Below, one piece after another: positions 1-7,185 of a DNA stretch of 64,000 nucleotides. Every line of letters starts with the position of its first letter. The stretch's first letter is position 1. A program made the translations under genes and the position numbers. The DNA comes from Rufibacter sp. LB8 (lineage in GTDB: Bacteria > Bacteroidota > Bacteroidia > Cytophagales > Hymenobacteraceae), in the NCBI RefSeq assembly GCF_014876185.1, contig NZ_JADALJ010000001.1:1240001-1304000 (forward strand), read 5' to 3'. The notes under the pieces were generated by a model. The model was not told where the DNA came from. It saw only the letters and a program-made list of their open reading frames with translations, and made no database searches.

Positions 1-530
1 CTGGCCTGATATCAAAAGAAACCGCCGACACCGCGGACACCGCCCGCCAACTGAAGGAAGAGCAGATCTCCGGGGTGGCCGCCATTGCCAGCCGCCGGGC
101 CGCCGACCTGTACGGCCTGGAGGTGCTCCAAGGCAACGTCGCCAACCAACCTGACAATTTCACGCGCTTTCTGGTTATTTCCCGGCAGGCCACCAGCAGC
201 GCATCTGACAAAGCCACTGTCTTACTGCCATATCCGGTGGTGCAGTTTTCCCTGGAGAATGTAGTGGAGGTATTGGCTACTTCCGGCGTGACGTTGACCA
301 TGTTGCAGCCCTTGCCAGCCGCCCACCCGGGCCAACCGCAAGCCTGGGTACTGGAAATGGAAAGCGAGCAAACCGCCGACCTCACCCACGCCCTGGCCCG
401 ACTGCAAGGCATTTCCCCTAACCACCAAGTGCTGGGCTTGTATAAAAAGGCGGTGTCGCCGCTGCCCAAAGAACGGCTGAACGGCTGTCTCCCCACTACT
501 TTACGCACCTCTACCCCAGAACTTGTATGA
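1..530 (+). CDS. pheA: Prephenate dehydratase, C-terminal part (5' end cut by window)
   Basis: The frame is open from base 3, so the gene starts before the window. The visible part holds the end of the dehydratase domain (the DTA...AAIASRRAADLYGLEVL stretch typical of the second lobe) and then an ACT regulatory domain with the QFSLENVVEVL pattern, close to the phenylalanine-binding ISLEN/P-G-L region of PheA ACT domains. The enzyme turns prephenate into phenylpyruvate in phenylalanine synthesis and is usually inhibited by phenylalanine through this ACT domain. Its stop overlaps the ATG of the next gene (ATGA at 527-530), so it is translationally coupled to the aminotransferase. Family assignment is firm; full length cannot be judged. 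Confidence 0.9.
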   Translation, partial: GLISKETADTADTARQLKEEQISGVAAIASRRAADLYGLEVLQGNVANQPDNFTRFLVISRQATSSASDKATVLLPYPVVQFSLENVVEVLATSGVTLTMLQPLPAAHPGQPQAWVLEMESEQTADLTHALARLQGISPNHQVLGLYKKAVSPLPKERLNGCLPTTLRTSTPELV

Positions 531-1717
531 TCATTCCCAGCGCAGACCGGCTCCAGCAAGTACAGGAATACTATTTCTCCCGCAAGTTGGCAGAAGTACG
601 GGCCCTGAATGCCCAAGGCAAAAACATCATCAACCTGGGCATTGGTGACCCAGACATGGCTCCTTCTGAGGAGACCGTAATCGCCTTAACCATGGCAGCT
701 AGCAGACCGAAGGCCCACGGTTACCAACCCTACAATTCCATTTTGCCCTTGCGTCAGGCCATTTCTACATGGTATCAGCAAACCTATCAGGTGGATGTAA
801 ACCCAGAAACCGAAGTGCTGCCTTTGATGGGTTCCAAGGAAGGTATTTTCCACGTAGCCATGGCCTTTTTGAACCCCGGCGACAAAGTGTTGGTGCCCAA
901 CCCGGGCTATCCGGCGTATGCCGCCACCGCCCGGCTAGTTGGCGCTGAGCCGGTTTTTTATACTTTAAGCGAGGAAAACAACTGGCAGCCTAATTTTACC
1001 GAACTCCAAGCACTGCTAACCCAAGGCGGCGTGAAACTGATGTGGGTGAACTATCCGCACATGCCAACCGGGGCCGAAGGATCTGCAGAAACCTTGCAAA
1101 AACTGGTGGAGTTGGCGCTGGCGCATTCCTTTCTGCTCGCCAATGACAACCCGTACAGCCTGGTGCTGCCCAATAACCCGCCGTTGAGTTTGCTGTCGTT
1201 GCCCAAAGCCAAAGACTGCTGTCTGGAATTCAACTCGCTGAGCAAATCGCATAACATGGCGGGCTGGCGCGTGGGCATGGTGCTGGGCCGGCAAGATTAC
1301 CTGCAGAACATTTTGCGGGTGAAAAGCAACTTAGACTCGGGCATGTTCCAACCCGTTCAGCAGGCCGCCATTCAGGCTTTGCAGAATTCAGATGAATGGC
1401 ATAATGAACGAAACCAGGTCTACGCGCAACGCCGGCAGACTGTGTTTGAACTGCTGGAAATGCTGGGCTGTTCTTTCAACAGGCAGGCCGTGGGCATGTT
1501 TGTGTGGGCGCGGGTGCCTGACCAGGTGTTGGACGTGGAAGCCTATTTAGACAACATCCTGTACCATGCCGGAGTTTTCCTGACCCCGGGCAAAGTGTTC
1601 GGAACCCAGGGGGAGCGCTACCTGCGGGTAAGTCTCTGTTTGCCCCAAACCACCATTGAAGAAGCTACTAATAGAATTAAACAACATGTAACGGCCACCG
1701 CCGCCCTACCCATATGA
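527..1717 (+). CDS. PLP-dependent class I/II aminotransferase (aromatic pathway)
   Basis: 396 residues, the normal length for fold-type I aminotransferases. Visible hallmarks are the NLGIGDPDMAPSE substrate region near residue 35, the PNPGYPAYAA segment, the NPYSLV stretch, and the PLP-lysine motif SLSKSHNMAGWRVG near residue 240. It lies between pheA and the DAHP synthase gene with 4-bp ATGA overlaps on both sides, so the three are one transcription and translation unit. Context suggests it transaminates phenylpyruvate or a related aromatic keto acid. Sequence style is also close to LL-diaminopimelate and aspartate aminotransferases, so substrate is an inference. Confidence 0.85.
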   Translation: MIIPSADRLQQVQEYYFSRKLAEVRALNAQGKNIINLGIGDPDMAPSEETVIALTMAASRPKAHGYQPYNSILPLRQAISTWYQQTYQVDVNPETEVLPLMGSKEGIFHVAMAFLNPGDKVLVPNPGYPAYAATARLVGAEPVFYTLSEENNWQPNFTELQALLTQGGVKLMWVNYPHMPTGAEGSAETLQKLVELALAHSFLLANDNPYSLVLPNNPPLSLLSLPKAKDCCLEFNSLSKSHNMAGWRVGMVLGRQDYLQNILRVKSNLDSGMFQPVQQAAIQALQNSDEWHNERNQVYAQRRQTVFELLEMLGCSFNRQAVGMFVWARVPDQVLDVEAYLDNILYHAGVFLTPGKVFGTQGERYLRVSLCLPQTTIEEATNRIKQHVTATAALPI

Positions 1718-2826
1718 GTACTCCAAAACACCTCAATTTAGCTGCCAACTCTACGTTCAAACGCCCAGATGGCCAACCTTTAATCATTGCCGGTCCTTGC
1801 AGCGCCGAAAGCGAGGAACAGATGCTCCAGACCGCCCGCGGCCTGCAACTGGTCCCCGAAGTCACCATCTTCAGAGCCGGTATCTGGAAACCCCGCACCC
1901 GTCCCGGCGCGTTTGAGGGAATCGGGAAAGTAGGCCTTAAATGGCTGAAAGCCGTGAAAGAGGAAACCGGCATGAAAACCGCCTGCGAGGTAGCCACCGC
2001 CGAGCACGTGAACGACGCCCTCAAACAAGGCGTGGACATTCTCTGGGTGGGCGCCCGCACCACCGTGAATCCGTTCTCAGTGCAAGAGATAGCCGATGCC
2101 CTGGAAGGTGTGGACGTACCAGTGTTGGTGAAAAACCCCGTGAACCCAGATCTGCAATTGTGGTTGGGTGCCCTGGAGCGCTTGAACCGAGCTGGCATCA
2201 CCGATTTGGCCGCCATTCACCGCGGCTTCTCTTCCTTTGACAGCCGGCCGTACAGAAACCACCCCAAATGGAACATGGCCTACGAGTTCAAGAAGCTGTT
2301 GCCCGAGGTACCATTGATTTGTGACCCCAGCCACATTGCCGGCAAGCGCAGCCTTTTACAGCAGATTAGCCAGGAAGCCTTGAACCTACAGGTAGACGGG
2401 CTTATGATAGAAACCCACATTAACCCAGACGTGGCCTTAAGCGATGCCTCGCAACAAGTAACCCCGCAAGGGCTGTCTGATTTGCTCGCTTCCCTGGTGT
2501 TTGAGCGCGTATTATCAACCACAACCCAGAATGAAGAAGAACTGAGCGAACTGCGCAACCTGATTGACTACCTGGACAATGAATTGATCAACGTATTGTC
2601 GCGCCGTTCTAACGTGGCCAAGCAGATTGGTATCCTGAAAAAAGAAAGCAAGATAAACTTGTTGCAGACCGGCCGTTGGGAACAAGTGATGGAGCAACGC
2701 ATGAAAGCCGCCCTGCGCGAAGGCCTGGACGAAGGATTCGTGAAAGCCATCTTCCAGGAAATTCACCAGCATTCCCTGCACGTACAGGCTGCCGCGGTTT
2801 CTAAAGTGATTGCCCCAGCCGTTTAA
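1714..2826 (+). CDS. Bifunctional 3-deoxy-7-phosphoheptulonate synthase / chorismate mutase
   Basis: 370 residues. The N-terminal ~265 residues are a type I-beta DAHP synthase: AGPCSAESEEQM near the start, FRAGIWKPRTRPGAFEG, the KNPVNPD and HRGFSSFD segments, and CDPSHIAGKR near residue 205. After a short linker a helical chorismate mutase domain follows (ELSELRNLIDYLDNELINVLSRR, about residue 278 on). It condenses phosphoenolpyruvate with erythrose-4-phosphate and also isomerises chorismate to prephenate, so the fusion holds the first shikimate step and the first phenylalanine/tyrosine-specific step. In such fusions the mutase domain often mediates feedback inhibition. It is the last gene of the aromatic operon and is followed by a hairpin terminator. 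Confidence 0.93.
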   Translation: MSTPKHLNLAANSTFKRPDGQPLIIAGPCSAESEEQMLQTARGLQLVPEVTIFRAGIWKPRTRPGAFEGIGKVGLKWLKAVKEETGMKTACEVATAEHVNDALKQGVDILWVGARTTVNPFSVQEIADALEGVDVPVLVKNPVNPDLQLWLGALERLNRAGITDLAAIHRGFSSFDSRPYRNHPKWNMAYEFKKLLPEVPLICDPSHIAGKRSLLQQISQEALNLQVDGLMIETHINPDVALSDASQQVTPQGLSDLLASLVFERVLSTTTQNEEELSELRNLIDYLDNELINVLSRRSNVAKQIGILKKESKINLLQTGRWEQVMEQRMKAALREGLDEGFVKAIFQEIHQHSLHVQAAAVSKVIAPAV

Positions 2827-2846
2827 GTTAGTAGTTCATAAAGAAG

Positions 2847-2892
2847 GCCTCGGTTGTTTGCATGGTCAAGTAACCGGGGCTTTGTTGTTTTT
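2847..2892 (+). terminator. Rho-independent terminator of the aromatic operon
   Basis: A 10-bp stem with two G-U pairs (2847-2856 with 2871-2880) is followed directly by a T-rich tract, 20 bp after the stop codon. Confidence 0.75.
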
Positions 2893-3275
2893 AACAAAAT
2901 TCAGTCCTTCAGATTTTCTGTTTCCTTCCCTAAAATTCATGGAGCTTCCTGTTAGAAACAAGGGCAATTAACCCAATTATTGAAGGACATCAGAATACCG
3001 CCATAAGCCGTCTTTAATTAACAGATGAATTACGAAATCCTTAAAATGAAAATGCTAAAAAAGGCTTTCATTTGCTTTCTGGCATAAATTTCGGCCTTTT
3101 GATGTAGAATTGATGTAGCCAGATGGTGGGGCGTGATGTAGTTATGTAGTAGGCAGATTTCAGTTTTCTTGTTTTATATAAGGTACTTTAGCAACTGAAA
3201 ATCCAGAGGTAAAGCGCTCAACATGAGAGTCCCTTAACGCTGGTTTTTCATACCTGCATCTTTAACGCCTACTAT
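2893..3275. other. Intergenic region with reiterated GATGTAG heptamers
   Basis: No convincing gene. The heptamer GATGTAG occurs at 3101, 3112 and 3134, with a near copy (TATGTAG) at 3143, about 130-175 bp before the GH16 start. This may be a regulator-binding region, but no defined promoter of the TAnnTTTG type was seen. Confidence 0.4.
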
Positions 3276-6200
3276 ATGACAAACAAGTACACTTTTATGA
3301 CCAGGAAAGCAATCTTCCTGATTGTCCTGGGAATCTTCCTGGTGACTTTTGCCCCTCGAGCCTTTGCGCAGACTTTGGTATGGGAAGAAAACTTTGAAGG
3401 CACCGCCATTAACAGCAACCACTGGACCTTTGAGATTGGCGACGGTTGCAACAAAGGTCTCTGCAGCTGGGGCAACAATGAATTGCAGTACTACACAGAC
3501 CGCCCGGAAAACGCCCGCGTTGAGGAAGGCAACCTGATTATAGAAGCCCGCCGTGAAGGGTTCCAGACCCGTAGTTTCACCTCGGCCAGGTTAAAAACCG
3601 AAGGAAAAATCCATTTCAAATACGGCACCGTGGAGGCCAGAATCAAAGTTCCAGATTTGCAGAACGGCCTTTGGCCCGCCCTCTGGACGTTGGGCACCGT
3701 GGGAGGCGTATGGCCGTCCAACGGCGAGATTGACATCATGGAAATGGGCATTAGGGAAGCTGTGGCCGCTGGCCTCACCAACAAACGTGTAGGCGCAGCC
3801 GTGCACTGGGAACACAACGGCACCACCGCTGACTTTGGCAAACACCGCGACAGCGACGTGAACCTGAACAATGACTACCACATTTACAAAATGGTGTGGA
3901 CCAGCCAGTCCATTAAAATATTCATTGACAACGTGGAGTACTTCACCTTTAACATTGCCGGGGCAGCCGGAAGTGACCTGGAGGAATTCCATAACCGCCA
4001 TTTCTTAATCATGAACCTGGCCGTGGGTGGCAATTACACAGGTATCAGCAATGGCGCGAACATCACGGCACCCATGCCCGCCAAGATGTATGTAGATTAT
4101 ATTAAGCTTTATCAAAACCAGGGCGATGAACTCTACAAAGCCTCTGAGCATGTAATTGCCGCTGGTAATTTTGGCGTATACACAGAAACCAAGCCCACCA
4201 TTGCGCGGTTAGACTACAACGGTGGCGCCAACCTCTTCATCTGGAATAACCTAACGCCTACCACCCCGGCCCCAGCAGCCTTTGAAGGCACAGAAGCCAT
4301 AGCGTTCAGGGCCAGCAACAGTGACTGGTTTGGGTTTGGCACCGACCACGCCGCTAAAAACCTATCGGCCTACAAAGCGGCTGGGTCTTTGAAGTTCCAC
4401 ATGAAGACTTCTTCAACCCAAACCTTTAAGGTGGGCGTGAAAAACGGTACCACAGAAAGCTGGGTGAACTTTGTAAGCGGCGGCCAAAACTACGGCCTGG
4501 TGCGCGACGGCAATTGGCACGAAGTCACCATTCCGTTGAGCCAGTTCAATGCCCCTTCGGTAGATTTCTCCAACATTGTCTCCACGTTCATGCTGGCCGG
4601 CGACAAACCAGCCGCCAATTTTGACTTCCAGCTAGACAATATCTACTATACCACCGGTTCCAGTTTCAAAAGTGCGCCGCTTGTCACTATGACCGCCCCG
4701 GCCAACGGCGCGGTGTACACGGCCCCGGCTACAATAGTGTTAACGGCCACTGCCTCAGACACAGATGGCAACGTGACCAAAGTAGAGTTCTACAATGGCC
4801 CTACCCTGCTGGGCACCGCCACTTCAATCCCCTATACTTTTACCTGGGCCAACGCCCCGGCCGGCATGTATGCGGTCACCGCCAAGGCGTTTGACAACGA
4901 AGGCAATACCACCACCACGGCTCCGGTCAATGTGATTGTAAATGCCTCTGCGGTTACCGGTAACTTTGGGGTTTTCACCGAGAACACACCCACCACCCAA
5001 CGCCTCAATTATGAAGGCGACGCCAATTTATTCCTGTGGGAAAATACCTTGTCGGCTATTACGGCTCCGGCTCCGGTACCGCAGGAAGGCACCGAGGTAA
5101 TGGCCTTTAAAGTGGGCACCGTGGGTTGGTACGGATTTGGGATTGCGCACACGGCCAAAAACCTGACCGGCTACACCAGCGGGCACCTGAAATTCCACAT
5201 GAAAACCACCACCGGCGGTACCTTTAAAGTGGGCATTGTCTCTGGCGGCGTGGAAAGCTGGGTCAACATTGGCACCACCGGCGAACAGTACGGCATGGTG
5301 CGTGACGGCAACTGGCACCAGGTGAGCATTCCATTGTCGGCGTTTAATGCGGCTAATTTTAACCTGGCCAGTGTGACAACTTCCTTCATGGTGGCCTCAG
5401 TAACCGCCCCAACCATTGGTGCTGAACTGTTCTTTGATAACATTTACTACACCAATGGCGTGGCCAACGGTTCATCGCCTACGGTGAGCATCACGTCACC
5501 GGTGACGGGCGCCACGTTCACGGCTCCTGCCAGCATTACCATCTCCGCCAACGCGGCAGATACAGACGGCACCATCTCCAAAGTGGAATTCTACCGCGGC
5601 ACCACCCTACTGGGTACTGCCACCACCGCGCCGTATTCTTACACCTGGACCAACGCCCCGGCAGGCAATTACAACTTAACGGCCGTGGCCTATGACAATG
5701 CCAACCTCACCACCACGTCTACGCCAGTGAGCGTGATTGTGAACGGGTCTTCCAACTCCGGCAGCAACTATGGCATTTTCACAGAGAACACACCCGTGGT
5801 TGACAAACTCAACTTTGACGGCGACGCCAACCTCTTCTTATGGGAAAACACCTTATCGGCGGTGGCAAATGCCACGGCTTTTGAAGGCGCTGAAGTGATT
5901 GCCTTGAAAGTGGGCACTGTGGGCTGGTATGGTTTCGGGATTGCGAACGGAGCCAAGAACCTGTCTGCCTACGCCGCCAACGGCATGCTGAACTTCCACA
6001 TGAAAACTACTGCGGGCGGAACGTTCAAAGTAGGCATGAAAAGTGGTCCGGTGGAAAGCTGGGTGAACTTTGTGCCGAACGGTGAGCAGTTTGGCCTGGT
6101 GCGCGACGGAAACTGGCACCGGATTTCCATTCCGTTGAGCCGTTTTATGGCCACCGCCAATTTTAACCTGAACGCGGTGGAGCAATCCTTCATGGTGGCC

Positions 6201-6524
6201 TCCGTAACGGCTCCTACCACGGGCGCTGAGCTGTTCTTTGACAACATCTTCCTGAGCCCTGGCCCGCTTGGCCTGAAAGAAGACAAGGAATTCAGCGCCG
6301 GCGTGACCCTTTACCCCAACCCCACCCAAGCCGACTTGACACTGGCTGGCAGCCAACCGTTGGAAGGCGCCACCGTGGTAGTGTATGACGTACTGGGAAA
6401 AATAGCCTACACCGGAAAAGTAACCAACGGTACGGTTTCTGTGGCCGCTTTAACGCCCGGCGTTTACCAATTGGTACTCACCAGCAAAGGCAAGACAGCC
6501 CACAAGCGGTTCATCAAAAAGTAA
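3276..6524 (+). CDS. Secreted modular GH16 beta-glucanase with T9SS sorting domain
   Basis: 1082 residues. Order: signal peptide (1-32, ending RAFAQ); GH16 catalytic domain (about 33-282) with the GEIDIMEMG motif, nucleophile E151 and acid/base E156; a beta-sandwich module starting GNFGVYTETKP (about 293-465); an Ig-like module (about 470-555, TDGNVTKVEFYNG); a second sandwich (about 562-730); a second Ig-like module (about 734-823); a third sandwich (about 829-993); and a C-terminal type A T9SS sorting domain (about 1005-1082, LYPNPTQADL to the final KRFIKK). The sandwich modules resemble ExoP-type galactose-binding domains and probably bind glycans. The enzyme likely cleaves beta-1,3 or mixed-linkage glucans (laminarinase/lichenase type) outside the cell. 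The ATG at 3297 is an alternative start that also leaves a good signal peptide. Confidence 0.9.
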   Translation: MTNKYTFMTRKAIFLIVLGIFLVTFAPRAFAQTLVWEENFEGTAINSNHWTFEIGDGCNKGLCSWGNNELQYYTDRPENARVEEGNLIIEARREGFQTRSFTSARLKTEGKIHFKYGTVEARIKVPDLQNGLWPALWTLGTVGGVWPSNGEIDIMEMGIREAVAAGLTNKRVGAAVHWEHNGTTADFGKHRDSDVNLNNDYHIYKMVWTSQSIKIFIDNVEYFTFNIAGAAGSDLEEFHNRHFLIMNLAVGGNYTGISNGANITAPMPAKMYVDYIKLYQNQGDELYKASEHVIAAGNFGVYTETKPTIARLDYNGGANLFIWNNLTPTTPAPAAFEGTEAIAFRASNSDWFGFGTDHAAKNLSAYKAAGSLKFHMKTSSTQTFKVGVKNGTTESWVNFVSGGQNYGLVRDGNWHEVTIPLSQFNAPSVDFSNIVSTFMLAGDKPAANFDFQLDNIYYTTGSSFKSAPLVTMTAPANGAVYTAPATIVLTATASDTDGNVTKVEFYNGPTLLGTATSIPYTFTWANAPAGMYAVTAKAFDNEGNTTTTAPVNVIVNASAVTGNFGVFTENTPTTQRLNYEGDANLFLWENTLSAITAPAPVPQEGTEVMAFKVGTVGWYGFGIAHTAKNLTGYTSGHLKFHMKTTTGGTFKVGIVSGGVESWVNIGTTGEQYGMVRDGNWHQVSIPLSAFNAANFNLASVTTSFMVASVTAPTIGAELFFDNIYYTNGVANGSSPTVSITSPVTGATFTAPASITISANAADTDGTISKVEFYRGTTLLGTATTAPYSYTWTNAPAGNYNLTAVAYDNANLTTTSTPVSVIVNGSSNSGSNYGIFTENTPVVDKLNFDGDANLFLWENTLSAVANATAFEGAEVIALKVGTVGWYGFGIANGAKNLSAYAANGMLNFHMKTTAGGTFKVGMKSGPVESWVNFVPNGEQFGLVRDGNWHRISIPLSRFMATANFNLNAVEQSFMVASVTAPTTGAELFFDNIFLSPGPLGLKEDKEFSAGVTLYPNPTQADLTLAGSQPLEGATVVVYDVLGKIAYTGKVTNGTVSVAALTPGVYQLVLTSKGKTAHKRFIKK

Positions 6525-6538
6525 AACTGTACCAGTTC

Positions 6539-6600
6539 AACAAAAGAAGCTCCCTAAAAAAGCTCCCGTTGGGAGCCTTTTTTAGGGAGCTTCTTTTGTT
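6539..6600 (+). terminator. Very long hairpin terminator after the GH16 gene
   Basis: An almost perfect ~29-bp stem with a 3-nt loop (GTT), containing an A6/T6 pairing block and ending in a T-rich stretch, starts 14 bp after the stop. One bulged base is the only defect. Confidence 0.9.
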
Positions 6601-6608
6601 AAATAGCA

Positions 6609-6653
6609 ATTCCGTTTTCGGGCTCATTTCAGAAAACGGAGCCGAAAACGGAA
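6609..6653. repeat. Intergenic palindrome (IPR) copy 1
   Basis: ATTCCGTTTTCGGGCTC arm and an imperfect complement, ending 6 bp from the stop of the minus-strand HPF-like gene. It sits between two convergent genes. Confidence 0.85.
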
Positions 6654-6659
6654 ACTGCC

Positions 6660-6968
6660 TTATCTTTTATCAAGCTGCTTCTGCAGTTTGTCTTCAATGT
6701 TCTTCATCATGGGCACCCAGTTGTCGCCGGAATCTGAGGCGTACACGTCATTGCCCGGAATGCCCAGCTTGAAACCCACGGTCTTGCTGTTGGTAGGGTG
6801 GTTTTCCTCTACTTTGAAATGGACTTCCACCCAGTTGATGTCATGCACAAACCGCTTCATCTTGGTAATCACATCTCTAATGCGCTGCTGCATGCCGTCT
6901 GTCACCGTAAAGTCTGCAGATGATTGCACGTCTACTTTAATGTCTCCGAAGTTCTCTGTATAATTCAT
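6660..6968 (-). CDS. Ribosome hibernation promoting factor-like protein (HPF/YfiA family)
   Basis: 102 residues from the ATG at 6968. The pattern VDVQSSADFTVTDGMQQRIRDVITKMKRF, then VEVHFKVEENHPTNSKTVGFKLGIPGNDVYAS, follows the beta-alpha-beta-beta-beta-alpha layout of short HPF proteins, which dimerise or silence 70S ribosomes in stationary phase. The reading frame stays open upstream to 7118, but that part runs through an intergenic palindrome and has no family similarity, so the shorter start is chosen. It is a single gene between convergent GH16 and the barrel-protein gene. Confidence 0.75.
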   Translation of the reverse strand: MNYTENFGDIKVDVQSSADFTVTDGMQQRIRDVITKMKRFVHDINWVEVHFKVEENHPTNSKTVGFKLGIPGNDVYASDSGDNWVPMMKNIEDKLQKQLDKR

Positions 6969-7094
6969 AGTTGTGTGGTTAAAAGGGTTGTCAAGTACTA
7001 CTTCTTCACTAAACGGCAGAACCTTTGCAGGGTTGACCATTTGCCATTGGTGAATGTTCATGCCAACCATACTTACGCTGGATGACAAACAAAA

Positions 7095-7150
7095 AACGTT
7101 TCCCGTTTTCGGGCTCATTTCCGGAAATGAGCCCGAAAACGGGAAGCGTT
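7095..7150. repeat. Intergenic palindrome (IPR) copy 2, nearly perfect 56 bp
   Basis: The central 42 bp (7102-7143) are a perfect palindrome with no loop bases; the outer arms AACG.TTCCCG extend it with one mismatch. It starts 36 bp downstream of the stop of the minus-strand barrel gene, as a terminator would. Confidence 0.92.
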
Positions 7151-7185
7151 CAAAATCAGGAATTCCAAATCCGGAGGCTTACTAA

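Noticed and set aside
6969-7118. Longer N-terminus for the HPF-like protein
   Set aside because: The extension runs through an intergenic palindrome and lacks family similarity.
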